From Burhinus oedicnemus (taxonomy: Eukaryota > Chordata > Aves > Charadriiformes > Burhinidae): a stretch of 64,000 nt of DNA. Below the pieces are notes generated by a model, which was given only the letters and a program-made list of their open reading frames with translations, did not search any database and was not told the DNA's origin. How positions within the stretch are numbered: position 1 is the first letter of the stretch; each line of letters starts with the position of its first letter. The position numbers were made by a program, and so were the translations under genes. This document shows, one piece after another, positions 25,001 through 38,011 of this stretch. The stretch is taken from assembly GCA_008921705.1 (NCBI GenBank), contig VFFE01009205.1:4357821-4421820 (forward strand), given 5' to 3'.

Positions 25001-28000
25001 TTTAAAAACTTTGATAATATTCAACTATGATAACTTTTTCTTCTTTACATGACATACAACTCAAGTATTAGAATGAACAGAATAATATAGGAATCTACAG
25101 CACAAACGATAGATATAGTCATTAGATTAAAAATGGGAAAAGTTATGAAAATAAGCAAACAGACCTAGGCCAGTATCTTCTGCAGATTGAATATCTGAGA
25201 TTTGACTGAAATATACAAAGTGAAACAAACATCCAGAACAGAACAAAGATAGAATAAGGTAATAGGGAATAATTAATTAATTTTGAAAATATTTATTTTG
25301 TTCTTTTCCCTTTGACATATTCACTAGCTTTTTAAATTGTTATTACTATCATTGGATAGTATTGGTAATGAGCTGCTTGCTTTGGTTTGATCTGAATATG
25401 TTGCCATTAAGATTTGGCAGCCTAATGAAATAAGAATAAATAATATTTTCAATGTCAAAGTATCTCTCGTATGTAATATTGCTATGTTATGATATGTTTT
25501 GTAAGCTCTCTATGTGTCTACATAAAGTACTATGCTTACATGGAATGCAGATAAACTCATTTAATAATGAAAATGACTAATTATTCTGTAGCTTCATAAG
25601 TTGGGCCATATGGGAGATATTGAGATGTTTTCCTTTAGGGAATCTGTATTTCAGAAGGAAGATAGAGATACATTTGAGGGCACACTCTAATCTAGTATAC
25701 AAGGCTTTTGAAAGCACACTACAGATACTGCTATACAATCCAGGAATTCCACATTTTAAGCAAGCATATATTAAAATTTTTTTTAGAAAATTTATATTAA
25801 GTAATGAACTTCTAGCTTCCTTGACAGAGACATTAAGTTCCATACAGTAAGAATAGGATGGCAGTGCTTGTTACTGGTGATTACAACTCAAAGGAAGTGA
25901 TAGCTGAATTCATCAGTGGATTCTGATGGGCAGGTCGCCTAAGTTGTCCAGAGAGGAGTTTCTGGAACACTAAACTACTTTTAGCATGATTCTTAAGATT
26001 ATGCTGAAAATCACCTACACACTTAACGTTTGAACCCTCAGACGGGACACACACACCCCCTAGGAGCAATTATTGGTAGAATGGTTAGTGGTTTAGTATC
26101 ATTTTTCCTTTCTTTGTTCTTCAAGTCCACATTAATTTGGGGAAAATAAAATCTCTAATACCATGTTTACAAATTGTGAGCAAAACGGTTACTCATGTAG
26201 TATTTTCTTAATTAACAGTTTTTCTGTAAAATGTTAGTATATTTTTGCAATTCTACTACAAATAAGTAATTTACAGAAAAACCACTAGGCCAAATTAAAT
26301 ATATGGTGCAATTATACTATAAATTGATAGTATTATTCTCAGGATGCACTTGGCCATTGTTTTGTGCCAAGACAGTACATTCATGTCTCTAAAAAGCTAA
26401 ACGAATTTAGGTAAATCCTTTTCATCTCTGAACTGGAACCTTTTCCTGCTGTGTTTGAATCAAATGCATCAACACACAGAGGCCCACAGAGCAAACTGTG
26501 TCTGTGCCTGGAAACTTCTGTTACATCCAGTTTAATGGAGTAAAAAAGTCCTTTGAAAGTGGGGTGCCAATTGCAACTGCACTTTACTGTGAAGCAAGGG
26601 GTATAACTTATAAAAAGTTCCTTTCCCAATATGAAAGAGAGGATTTCATTTTTGTCACTGGTGTGCTTGTAAATTAAGATGGGTGAATCTCCTTGAAATT
26701 GCTAACTTTCTCAGTTGATTTCAGATCCAAACAATTTCCACATCCCTGTACAATTCAGTTGAAAGCATGTGAATTGGAAATAAAGCACATTAGAAACTTC
26801 TGTTTCAAGGTCAAACAGTTCTGCATATTATATGTTATTAAACCCAATGACTTCCTTTAACAGAAAAAAAGAAACAAAATAAAAAAACCCCCATAATCTG
26901 TGTTTGATGTCATGACCTATCCCTGATCTTCATAGCATCAGCTGTGGAAAAACCTACACTCAGAGTGCCAAGTGCTTCACAGTCAATTGAGGATAGGCAC
27001 CTTTCAGTCAGCATTCCTAGTCTGGCTGGCCAAAGGCATAGTCTCAGACTCTGACCATGGACTGAGGTCGTTGTTCAGCTCATAAAACTGTGCAGAGCAC
27101 GCCCACATTTGCATACTCTTCATCAAAGTATCATATAGTCTTTTACTGGTTATTCCTTGGCTTCTCTGGATTCCTCATTATGCCTTTTTTAGACGAATAG
27201 AGTAGAAAACAAGAAAGCACAAACTTAGCCATGCTAAACCAGGCTTAACCAAGGAATATGTTGTTTCCTTGCCTTTTAAAAGCATTGCAGAACTGGGGCG
27301 ATAATCTGTTCCTTTGTTGAGAAAAACAGCCCTTTCTTTGTGCCATGCAGAGAAGCTGAGTATTTACAGCAGCTCAACCTGCTGCTGAGGAGACAATCCA
27401 CTGTTACAAGGAGCTGGACCAGCAATTCTGAAGCAGTCAAAGACTATGGTCCTTAACTGGTGTATCATGCTTTCCCAGTTACAAGCACTCCAGAATTTGC
27501 CACAAACCTTCTGTGGAATACATCATAGCAGATTTGACTTGGCAAGCTTAGACGCATGCTGAGCACTTACCACAAAATGCAGGTCAGGCTGAAACAAGTG
27601 CATCCCATGTGTCACAGCCACCTTCCACTGTTCCACCTTCAGTTTAGAAATAAAACTGAGCTGCTGATCATTAGCAGTCACTGAAGTTACCATGTGATTT
27701 TTTTTTTCATTATTTTATCACTGTTATCCTAGCCTGATTCCGGCCAGGTTATTGTATTCTACTTGCCTCATGCTCCTTGTTATCCTTAAATTGGATTGGA
27801 TATTTTCTTGCGCATCCCTTTCTAAACAGATAAATATTTGTGAACAATTTTCTATTTTAATACTTTTAACTGACAAAAGCAATTCCTGTAATTATCTGAC
27901 ATTCTTTCAATTTTTATACTAAAACTGCTCCTGTTAGTCCTGATGCTCTTTCAAAGAAAGATGGTGTATACAAAGACAGCGGATCTGTGCTTGCAGGCAT

Positions 28001-28660
28001 CTTAGGTACCCATATCAGCAGAAGAGTATCCAACATGGTCACAGAAAAGAGCAAAAGCACATATGAGTAGACTCAATATGTATGTCTGATCATTTCAATC
28101 ATGAAAGAAGCACAGAGCAGAACAATGAGAAAATAAGTGTTATGTGAGGAAATTGTAAAATTAGTAGTCAGGTAAGGTTTGAACAGCGTTCTAGCTTATT
28201 TTTCCTTGTGCATACTGACTCCAGAATATCCATTCAGCATACTTTGATGAATATTTCCACAGATTGTTGTTGCTGTAAATTGCCTTATTGATTTCCTCTT
28301 TTTTTACAAGGGTGCCTTGGACTGTGCTTTTTGATAACTGTCAACTACTGCTCCTGTAGTGCTGCCTCACTGCTTTCTGTCATATCAGGATGGCCTCACA
28401 TCTGTAGGAAATAAATCAGATGTGAACTATGTGATTTACTCAGTTTTCTTTTTCTTCACTGATTCGTCCTCTCTTTGCATGTCTGCAGCAAGTTTCCCTC
28501 TGCTTGTGGTGTCTACTAAGTCTTTCATTGATCTGAAAGAGAATCAAATAAAAAATGAATATGTGACGTGCAAAATCCTCTTGTAAATTTTCTTCTCATT
28601 TGCAATAGATTTTGTGTTATTTCTTTTTTCTACAACAATCTAGAAAGCAATGCACAAACT
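19061..28660. other. 9.6 kb of unique DNA, no gene seen
   Basis: No supported exon, RNA gene or recognisable transposon. The longest open frame, 107 codons at 22508-22831 on the plus strand, has no domain signature, and its hydrophobic composition is expected for T-rich DNA. Other frames (21825-22116, 23404-23849, 24287-24629, 25577-25850) overlap on both strands. I cannot judge whether conserved noncoding elements are present. Confidence 0.5.
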
Positions 28661-28680
28661 TATTTGGGCTTATTTGGGCT
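28661..28680. repeat. 10-bp tandem duplication beside CR1
   Basis: TATTTGGGCT occurs twice in a row and is followed by a diverged third unit. It lies 18 bp before the 3' end of the CR1 copy that starts at 28699. The tight duplication could be slippage unrelated to the insertion. Confidence 0.7.
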
Positions 28681-28698
28681 TACTGGGATCACCAGTAC

Positions 28699-29415
28699 AT
28701 AGAATCATAGAATCATAGAATGGTTAGAATTGGAAGAGACCTTAAAGATCATCTAGTTCTAACCGCCCTGCCCTGGGCAGGGACACCTACCTCTAGACCA
28801 GGTTGCTCAAAGCCCCGTCCAAGCTGGCCTTGAACACTTCCAGGGATGGGCCTCCACAACTTCTGTGGGCAGCCTGTTCCAGTCTCTCACCACCCTCAGA
28901 GTAAGGAATTTCTTCCTAATATCTATTCTAAATCTACACTCTTTCGGTTTAAAAACATTGCCCCTCATCCCACACTCCCTGATCAAGAGTCACTCTCCAA
29001 CTTTCCTGTAGGCCCCCTTTAAGGACTGGAAGGCTGCTATAAGGTCTCCCCGGAGCCTTCTCTTCTCCAGGCTGAACAACTCCACTCTCTCAGCCTGTCC
29101 TCATAGCAGAGGTGCTCTAACCCTCTGATCATCTTCATGGCCCTCCTCTGGACCCACTCCAACAGGTCCATGTCCTTCTTTTGTTGGGGGCTCCAGAGCT
29201 GGATGGAGTACTCCAGGTAGGGTCTCACAAGAGCAGAGTAGAGGGGCAGAATCACCTCCCTCGACCTGCTGGCCATGCTTCTTTTGATGCAGCCCAGAAC
29301 GTGGTTGGCTTTCTGGGCTGTGAGTACACATTGCCGGATCATGTTGAGCTTCTCATCCACCAACAACCCCAAGTCCTTCTCCTCAGGGCTGCTCTCAATC
29401 CATTCGCCGCCCAGC
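28699..29415 (-). mobile_element. CR1 LINE copy with ORF2 3' part
   Basis: The left edge has the CR1 tail, three ATAGAATC-type units, read in reverse. The standard CR1 3' blocks follow, and from about 29037 the C-terminal coding part of ORF2. This longest CR1 piece in the window (about 717 bp) is 5'-truncated inside the reverse-transcriptase ORF. At its right edge, near 29416, it meets a second CR1 copy of opposite orientation and a different subfamily. CR1 moves by target-primed reverse transcription using the ORF2 endonuclease and reverse transcriptase. This copy cannot do so. Confidence 0.95.
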
Positions 29416-29426
29416 AAAGGCTGCAA
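29037..29426 (-). pseudogene. Broken CR1 ORF2 (reverse transcriptase C-terminus)
   Basis: A 129-codon minus frame contains [37 protein letters not shown] and [20 protein letters not shown], then a [14 protein letters not shown] stretch. These are hallmark segments of the region after the polymerase domain of avian CR1 ORF2, downstream of the catalytic YxDD motif, which is absent because of 5' truncation. After DRLRE the frame departs from the family pattern. The DNA there lacks one base relative to the usual CR1 reading, so the last residues and the stop are out of frame. The first few residues, before about position 29415, come from the neighbouring CR1 copy. It encodes no functional enzyme. 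The plus-strand frame at 29181-29432 is its antisense shadow. Confidence 0.9.
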
Positions 29427-29817
29427 AGATGATTAAGGGACTGAAGCATTATTTGTATGTGGAGAGGCTGAGAGAGCTGTTCAGCCTAGAGAAAAGAAAG
29501 CTCAGGGGGAGATCTTGTCAGTGTGTATAAATACCTGATGGGAGGGAATGAAGACAAGGGAGACAGGCTTTTCTCAGCAGTTCCCACTGACAGAACAAGA
29601 AGCAATGGGCACAAATGAAAAAAAATGAAATTCCATCTTAACACAAGAAAGAACATTTTTACTCTGAGGTTGACCGAGCACTGATGCAGGTTGCCCAGAG
29701 AACAACTGGGCATGGTTCTGGGCAACTGGCTCTAGGTGACCCTGCTTGAGTAGAGGGGTTGGACTTAGGTGATCTCAATAGGTCCCTTCCAACGTCAACT
29801 ATTCTGTGAATCTATGA
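29416..29817 (+). mobile_element. CR1 LINE 3' fragment, second subfamily
   Basis: Reading rightward are GCAAAGATGATTAAGGGACT, GAGAGGCTGAGAGAGCTGTT, AAATACCTGATGGGAGGGAA, CAGGTTGCCCAGAG, GGTGACCCTGCTTGAG and CTATTCTGTGAATCTATGAT. This is a CR1 3' end including its tail repeat. The block between CAGGTTGCCCAGAG and GGCAACTGGCTCTAGG is shorter than usual, which indicates an internal deletion near 29701. The wording differs from the minus copy beside it, so the two belong to different CR1 subfamilies and are separate insertions. Confidence 0.93.
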
Positions 29818-32800
29818 TTTCTTCCAGTTCTTTCCCTATGTTTTGTAATTAATGCTTGCCTGAAAGGCAAACCAAGATTATGTCATTATTCTGTAATTAT
29901 TTGTTAGTAAGCAATGTTTTTACCTAGTAGTCCTGACAAGTTCTTTTTTCCCCTTTCCATTACATCATATTTACAGTTCAATGATAATCTTGTTTTCAGA
30001 ACAATTCCATATAATCTTTGTAAAGTTGTCTTTTATTCAGGGGACTGATGTTAATAACATTCATAATCCTCTAAATGTAGAAATCAAATGTCATAAAGTC
30101 AAGTGCTTGATTAATTTCTACTCAGCAAAAACATTTACAATTCCTGCATCAATCTGGCAGTTCTAGTCCTTCCTGAAATAAACAATTGTCAGTAGATGTT
30201 TGTCATTTCCATGTTAAGATGATCAAACAATCTAGTGTATGTGTGGCCCTTTCTCCTCTCAATTCTTGGTCTAGCCTTGTAGTCTTATCTCTGTTACCTC
30301 TTGCCTTGCTCTTCAGCATCAGTGCTATATTGACTGGGAATTTTCCCACTGTGTTTCAGTCCATCTGTTTTACTAAAGTGATTTTATATATGTTACTATA
30401 ACAGCAATAATTTATATGTGTATCTTTTAAGAACTAGTTGCTTCATCTCCAAGGCCTATTTACATGTGGCTTTGAAGAACATTTAAGGTGATTCTATTTC
30501 TCCCATGACTGAAATGTGAGACACAGCAGGAAGTATCCTAACCCACCTACATATGTGATCACACAAAACAAAAATTATTTCCATGTATTACATGAAGTTT
30601 GGTCTTTGGCATAATGATAGTTCAAAATAAGAAACACATGAAAGATCAACGTAAAATAATTTGATACGTCAAGTGGAACACTGATGGAGAGTTGTTTTCA
30701 TTAGCTTTAAAAGCTCTCCACTGTAAGACTGTGAGACAGGTTTATATGTACCATATAAACTTGAAATAAATGTTGTCAGTGTTTTTTTTCTCTTATTCTT
30801 AACAACAAAAGGAAAAAACAAGCTGTGATATTATATGTCAGTTAATTACATATAATTGAATCCTTACTTATCTTCTTGTAACCATGACATGGAAACAAGA
30901 CTCACAGTATGGGTCACTAACCAGAATGAACGAGCATGCAAGAATTCATTCCTTTATCTGACTACAAGTACAAGTTGGGACAAGCTAAGCAGAGCATCAC
31001 CAAATGGAACGGCAGTGATAACCGTTGGTGGGGATAAGGAGAACATAAGAGGTTTAAATAGTATATTACACAACAAAAAGGAAAAACAATATATGGCTTT
31101 GGAAAAAGTGAGCAAGAAGTGAAACTGTAGCTTAATTTGGAAAGAAGCTTAAAGGTTTTGGAGTCTTTGTGTCTGTTGATTTATCTGAAATAAGTTTCCT
31201 ACTTGCTTTGAACCATTTAGAATAAGTCAGGTTTTCACAGTCATCTTAATGTGCAGTGTGGTTCAGTAGAACAGATGCTCTATTTCAGTGTCCTAAGGCT
31301 CAGCATATGGGACTCATGGCTTATTGAATTAAGATAACCAGTCATCAGCTTGTGAACTGTTTTTCAGGGCTTTCTGATGTGATCTGGGAAGATATATTCT
31401 AACAGAGATACTGATCTACTTTTATACTTGGGTGTCTAGATCTAAATAAAAGTATGCTATATTTCAGAAACTTCTAAACGATCTGTATTTGGAAAAGGAG
31501 ACTTTGATCTTCACTGAAATGAAAGGTTGTATAAGTAGTATATAATAATGTATGCATTCTATAAAAATATGCAAGTGTATTGGCTTAACTTGGAAATGGA
31601 AGCTGTTAAGGTTGAGGTTTTTTTGGTGTGGTGTTTTGGTTTTCGTTGTTTTTTTTTTTTTAGTTGCTGTCAGTAGTTGATCAGCAAAGATAGAATAACT
31701 ACAAATTCACGGTACGCTTCCATACTAGGTTCAGTTACACAGGACTTGATGCCAAGACACTCCTGTATGAATTGTACCAGATCACTGAATCAGGTACAGA
31801 AGTTACCAGCAGGTTTCCTTCTATAGTGAGGTTGTCCTCCTTTCCTTCAAAATAACTCTCTGCTGATTTTAATTCTTTTTTTGCTTTTGTTCCTGATTCC
31901 CCTTTTATTACTGTCCTGAATGCTAGTGCCATAAAAGTGAATTGTCTGAAACTTTGATTACTCAACAGGTTTTGTCAGAATGGAGCACCTCTACCATATG
32001 TGCTCATAGAAATAGATATTTGTTATTGCCAATGACTGCTCAGTTATAAATTTGCTGAAGAAGACTGTAAACATTGTCATTGTGCTTTCAGACAGCGTTC
32101 TCACAAATTTTTTTAATCTACTGTCTGAATGTATTTTTCATTTTTGTTTTCATATCACAATGAAGGAGAGATTAAATCTTAGTCACATTTTAAAAAAGAA
32201 ATTGATTCAGCAGCAGTCTAGGTGCTTGGTTTGTTTTTAATCACACCGTTTATTTTAGACTCTTCATTTGACACTGAATCTTTATATTTATTGAACTCTG
32301 AGCATTTTGATTCCTACAGTAAATGCCATGTGTTCCTCTAAAAGTATTATTTCTGCTTGTAAATATTTTTTCTTTTCTGCCTTGCATTGTCCTGCATTTT
32401 ATTTTTATTGTTAAAGAAAGCCAGGGAAAATGACAATGCAAATAGACCACTGTGCTTTGCAGATGAACACTGTGTCAGGACATGACATCATCTACAGGGC
32501 CCTGGACTGCTCATTCTTCTTCTGCTTTATTTCATACTATTAATTGACTTCACTGCTTTACTTCATACTACTCATTGAGCTGTGAAAGAAGCGGATGGAA
32601 AGATGATGCTGGTTCTTCTACAAAGTCTTTCTACCTATCAAAGACATTGTGAAGGTGCAGTATTGCAAAATTCCTGTTTCCTGATGGTAGTTCTTTAGTC
32701 TTACTCTGTCCTGTTTTATTTAAAATTTTTATATTTCCAACAAATATGTCTATGGAGTCGGGCATCAGCACTGCAGCATCCTCTCTCTCTGCTACTTTGG

Positions 32801-35800
32801 CAGTCTCTCTAATAACCAAAGTAGATTAAACCCAAAATCAGATGGAAAAAATGATGGAACATTTGGCTGTTGAAACCAAAATACTCTGTAGAAAAATGAT
32901 AGTTCTGATGACCAAATTTGAAAAGGTTTTCCAGACTCAAGATATGAAGATGAGAGGCCCCTTCACATTCTCTCTTGGAATATATGAGACAAGGCTGTAG
33001 CTTCTGTTCTGCTTGGTGGGAAGAGGGATTTGAAACTGACTCTGCCACCTTTCCTTTGAGGGAAATGAAAATACGTCTCATATTTATACTGATGAAAGTT
33101 GGGAACAACTGTCAAAATCTTGCTCTTTTTCATGAAACAATGTTTGTTTTTTTCCTGAAGTCCTACAGGTAAGATTGTGTAGAGTGATTCTGAAAACGAG
33201 CATGACCTTCAGTGGTACAATCTCCCTGTTTCTCTCCTGTCTTCCATTTTATGTTTGTCTTCTTGGAGATATGACAAAACCAGTGGATTTGGGGACAGTG
33301 TGGGGACTGTCAGCAATTCTGCATTGGCATCACAGCTTCTGAAAGAGACTGGGAGAGTAAGAGATTTTCTGGGGATTGGAAGAATTTTGTAGGGGGAGGA
33401 ATTCTTTCTGGCATCTGGCAGGAAGACACAAATGAATGTCTGGTGAAGGAGATACTGTCCTTAAATTTCTTCAGATTATGTTGCAGGTCAGGATCATCAG
33501 ATCACAAAGGTGGTTCACAGGAGACCTCCTTCTCCTTAACTGAGTCTATTCTGTGAGGAGTTAAAGGCTAAAGCCAAAGTTCCCAAGAATCAGATTCTAC
33601 AGGGTTCTGGAAATATTTATTAATTTCAGTAATATTATTTTTTTTTAATTACATGGTAGTTTAAAAAGAAAATTTATTTTCTAATTTAGGTGTGTCTGGT
33701 TGCAGTTTGCTTGCCATTGGCTTTATATTGGTGTAGTCCACTGCCTCCAATTTCCTTTCAGCCTAAGTCTGATGCGACAAAAACCAACCACCCACAAAAC
33801 AGCAAACATACTAGTGTAAGAACTTGCACTGACTTGTATTATTAATGAGTGCTTGACTTCTTGGTCATTATCCATATCAATAACTAGAAGCAGTTGGGTC
33901 AATATTGTCTGTTGAGCTGTTGCCTTTTGAGCTATCTGTGAGGGAATCTACATCAATTGCCTGTGGGTTTGCGGTAGCAACTTGTTGTATCTTACCTCCC
34001 GCTTTAAATAGTAAGTCCTTTTGATCAGAGAGCTGGTTTCATCCTAGTGTCTACATCAGGAGTTGATTGTCCTAGTCATCCTTTAGAGTCAATATAATCA
34101 ATATAGTGTGTTTTCAGATGAAAGTAAATGTAAAACAAGTAACATGACCTGCGTATCCAGCAATGCCTCTTTCCCTTTATTACGGTAAAGCAAGGCTAGC
34201 AAGCTAGCTCAGATGAAGCAATTTAGAATTAAGTGAGGTGAATCCTACCAGATCTGTCAGCTGGTTATTTTGTGTGGTATTGTACATGTTTGTCTTGCAC
34301 ATTCAACTGCTGGTTCTCACACAGGCTTCTGAAGTGATCAAGCAGAGAGCGCTTGTCCCCTTTGTGCAAAGAAAATCAAGTGAAAGGGGCAGAAGGCATG
34401 GAAATGACCATGACTTGTGTCCTGAGACAAGTTCAGCAAATAATATTCGGCTGCCATTTAGGGAACTAAATGAAGTTGTTTCCTGTCCAGCAAAATAACT
34501 CATTAATTAGATTTTCTATGTCTAATTTAATCCAAGACTTGTAGGAAACATCAATCTAAGATCTAAGCATGTGGAACGTGAAGGACTTTGAGAAACCTCT
34601 GAGGCTTTTTTCGCAGCGGGATTTCTATTGTTGCCCTTTCATGAGAGCTAAAAGACATCCTGAGGTGTTTCAGGCATACAGGAGTGTATGTGTTCTGACC
34701 CCCATAACAGGCATTGTGTCTCTTGCATGTATTGCAGTTACAGTAGGCTCACTTGGTCATGTTTCACATTTGAGTTGCATACAGATGCTAGTGGGTAGTT
34801 GGAGATCCAGGCATTCCATTGCTACTGAGGAGGAAGTATATTCATCTGTGCTCGACTGCAGCCGTGAGGTACTTTGCTTCTAACCAAACAGAGCTTTAAG
34901 CAACAAAATGTAAGATAATCTGTCTGTCCGGCATGCATCATAAAACTGGATCAGAGCCATCATGTAACCCCTAATCCTACAAATACTTAGGCACATGCTT
35001 CCTTCTTAAGCATATGAGCTGTACCAGAGGTGAAAGTATTGCCCACTGTGTACTTAGAAGAACTAAGCTGCAGTGCCAGAATTTTGAAATATGGAGAAAG
35101 CTTATGGTTAAAATAAATAGCTTTTATGGAGAAGTAATCTTCTTACCAGTTACATCAATGGCAAAAGTCCCTCTGACTTGAAGACTGCCCAATTACAATC
35201 AAGCATCATATCTGAGGGATAGTATGTCTCAAGGCATATGGATATGGATAGACCAAATGCATCAATGCCTTGAATTAGAACTGAAGAGAGGTGCTAAATA
35301 TGTTTGTAATTGACACTGTTAACTCTCCTGAAGCAATATTTGTAAAAGCTTTTAAAAAGTGTTTGCATCAGGTGGGAAAATGTGATGCCATCTGTTTACC
35401 TCATACAAGCACATGTTGGTTTGAGCAAACTAGTTATTATGGATATTATAATTGACTTGACAAGCAAACACCTGTTTGTTTCTACAAATACCAGTATTGA
35501 GGTTTGCACACACTCCCACAGACACAGAGGGGCCATCTGAAAAGTGAACTCACGCTGTACAAAAGCAAATGAAGACAGTATTAAGTACTGGTCACAGTGT
35601 AATCTTCATTGTTCCTTATGGATATGAGAGTGAGCCTGTACTCCATCTTCTTAATTTATAATAATTTCAGTATGATTACACTGACTTTCAACCTTTTATT
35701 TCTCCTGAATGTTATGTTTATTTCTCATTGTCACAGATGTTGGTGAGATGCACATGGGCAGAAATGCCACTGTGTGGAAATGGGAGGGTGAACAAGATAA

Positions 35801-36806
35801 GAAGCATGATGCTCTGGCTGGATAGTGCTCTGAAGCCTCTGGCAGCAGGACATCCAGATAAGGAGCCCTAAAAAGAAATTCAAACTTCATGTTTGTGATG
35901 GAAGACTCACAAAGGAAGTGGCTACTTACCTGTCTGGAGTTTGTGAGCTGTATATATGCTTTCCTTAAAATTGCAGCAGAAAGCTAGGGTGGGGAGGTAT
36001 AAGAAAGATTATGAGCAAAAGCTGTGGATTGAAGAAGAAAGACAGTAACTAGTTCCAAACAGAACACTCATTTCTTTAGCCAACAGGCTTCTCAGTTATA
36101 AGAAAGTGATTCCTCCTGAAATATATGTTCTTTTTCCTACTGTCATATGACAGGGCTGACTCCCACAGTGGAGTCATGCTAGCTGGAAAAGGTCAAGTCT
36201 ACATTTCTTTGCCATAGCTCACTGACTGAATCCACAAGTGTTAAACCAAAAAAGTACTTACATCTTTGGGGACAAGTTTGTAAGTGTGCAAAACAAAAAC
36301 TGTCCCTCATTGCCTCTGATTCTTCTGTGAGCCATTCACTCAGTGTCGAGTAGCTTCTGAAGTAGATTGGTGGAGCTGGATCATTAGAAGTAGCTTGTGG
36401 CAAGTAAATAAGAAAAGAGGAATTGTATAAATCCATGAGAATTCATCATTTGCTTTCTCACAAAATATATCAGGAAACCTCCCCTCTTCCTATCCCAGAG
36501 AAACTGTAGGCCTGAAACCAATTTTCAGATATAATCAGATATATTCACAGGTAGATACAAATTAATGATTCCTCTGATGCTGTCTCTAACAGGTACTAAT
36601 GTTGAAAGCAAATTGACCAATAGGGGCCAAATTCACCTTTGTGCAGCTGTCTTCAGTGGTATTACTAATGGCTGCTAGGTCCAAATGGTTATTTTGTTTG
36701 GGGGACTTTTCACTCTTCTTGGCCATTGACTCCCATTTTAATCAAACCTGGCTTTCATCTGCTTGAAACAACTTTTTAGTGTACAAATACTTGTGACAAA
36801 ATTTTT
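29818..36806. other. 7 kb of unique DNA, no gene seen
   Basis: No supported gene. A TG-rich tract ending in a long T run lies at 31614-31662. Open frames of 76-104 codons at 30856-31122, 34238-34498 and 34569-34883 (plus) and 32809-33108 (minus) have no recognisable motif. None has a convincing promoter, splice or poly(A) context. Confidence 0.5.
31614..31662 (+). repeat. T/G-rich low-complexity tract
   Basis: The plus strand here is almost entirely T and G and ends in a T13-14 run near 31648-31661. It resembles the longer tract at 62941-63027 in composition but not in unit order. It is a simple repeat, not the tail of a recognisable element. Confidence 0.7.
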
Positions 36807-37089
36807 AGCAGGGCCTGTTGCAATAAGACAAGGTGTAATGGTTTTAAACTGAAAGAGGGAAGATTTAGACAAGATATAAGGAAGAAATTTTTTGCAATAA
36901 GAGTGATGAAACATTAAAACAGGTTGCCCAGAGAGGTGGTAGGTGCCCCATCCCTGGAAACATTCAAGGTCAGGTCGGACAGGGCTCTGAGCAACCTGAT
37001 CTGGTTGAAGAAGTCCCTGCTCATTGCAGGGGGGTTGGACTACATGACATTTAAAGGTCCCTTCCAGCCCAAAGTATTCTATGATTCTA
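36807..37089 (+). mobile_element. CR1 LINE 3' fragment
   Basis: The element runs through AATGGTTTTAAACTGAAAGA, GGAAGATTTAGACAAGATAT, AACAGGTTGCCCAGAGAGGT, GGGGGGTTGGACTACATGAC and GTCCCTTCCAGCCCAAAGTA, and ends in TTCTATGATTCTA. This is a well-preserved CR1 3' end of about 283 bp, inserted in plus orientation and 5'-truncated near AGCAGGGCCTG. It includes only the noncoding 3' region. Confidence 0.95.
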
Positions 37090-37921
37090 CAAAATAGTAC
37101 AGAAAATTACTTCCTCTGATCTGTAGCCTCTTCCAGATTTGGTGGGTTATATATTGGTGCTTGGTTCAAGGACTCATCACTGAAACAGTCAACAGTATAG
37201 TGACTTCATTATTGACTAGAATTTGTAACACACACCCTTTTGTGTGTTCTCCCAGTTGTCAAGAAACAGGATTTGTTCCTGACTGGGAAATGGAATAAAA
37301 TATACCAGAATACCAATGCAATCATGTCATGTAACTCTATTAATACAGGTAATAGCATTTCTGGAAAACATAAAACTTCATAAAAATGTAGTAACACTAT
37401 TGTCAAGTTTGTTAAGTAGACCAGATACTAGTCTATAACAAGAAAGATGTTTCAAGCCATCAGTAATTTTAAAGGATGAGATCAAGGAAGAGAGTGAATT
37501 CTTTCCCATTGTCATTAAGGATACTGTCATACCTTGGCAATTGTCGTGACTGCCCCTCTAATGGAATCTCTGTTCTTTCTTTGTTTTCCTTTTCTCTAAC
37601 TCCTTATAGCCTACTTTCTTCCCTTGCGGATGACCACAGTGAAAAACAATGGGATCTTGTACAGGGTTTAAGAATATTTTATCCTGTAATGTACATATGC
37701 ATTTCACGTTAGATTCTTATATCTCAAATGTGAATCTTCATGGCATTATGTAAGAAAGATTTTTGCATTCTCTCTGAAAAAAAGTGGTATACTAGATGAA
37801 GAGTGGTGGTTTATATTTATAAATGAAACTATACTGAAATAATCTATTTTCTAAATAAATTTAATTCTCCAGTTATGAGTTTCACAAGATAAAACAGTTT
37901 TAGACACTAGTAGCCAGTTAT
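37090..37921. other. Unique DNA between two CR1 fragments, no gene seen
   Basis: About 830 bp without a recognisable gene or repeat. A 78-codon plus frame at 37476-37712 has no motif and is probably chance. Confidence 0.5.
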
Positions 37922-38011
37922 TGTCCCTGCCCAGGGCAGGGGGAGGTGGAACTAGAAGATCTTTAAAGGTCCCTTCCAACCCAAACCATTCTCTGATTCT
38001 ATGATTCTGTG
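37922..38011 (+). mobile_element. Short CR1 LINE 3' end
   Basis: The segment runs from TGTCCCTGCCCAGGGCAGGG through AACTAGAAGATCTTTAAAGG and TCCCTTCCAACCCAAACCAT to a tail of ATTCTATGATTCTGTG. Only the last 90 bp or so of CR1 are present. It lies in the same orientation as the copy about 830 bp upstream but cannot be the same insertion, because both carry a complete 3' tail. Confidence 0.95.

Noticed and set aside
29181..29432. 83-codon plus frame over the CR1 pair
   Set aside because: It is the antisense of the CR1 ORF2 remnant and crosses the junction of two elements.
28699..29817. Single CR1 insertion with a 5' inversion by twin priming
   Set aside because: Both arms carry a CR1 3' tail and belong to different subfamilies. 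Twin priming would give one tail and one subfamily.
34569..34883. 104-codon plus frame with a possible transmembrane stretch
   Set aside because: No recognised family, and no splice or promoter context was found; length alone is not significant.
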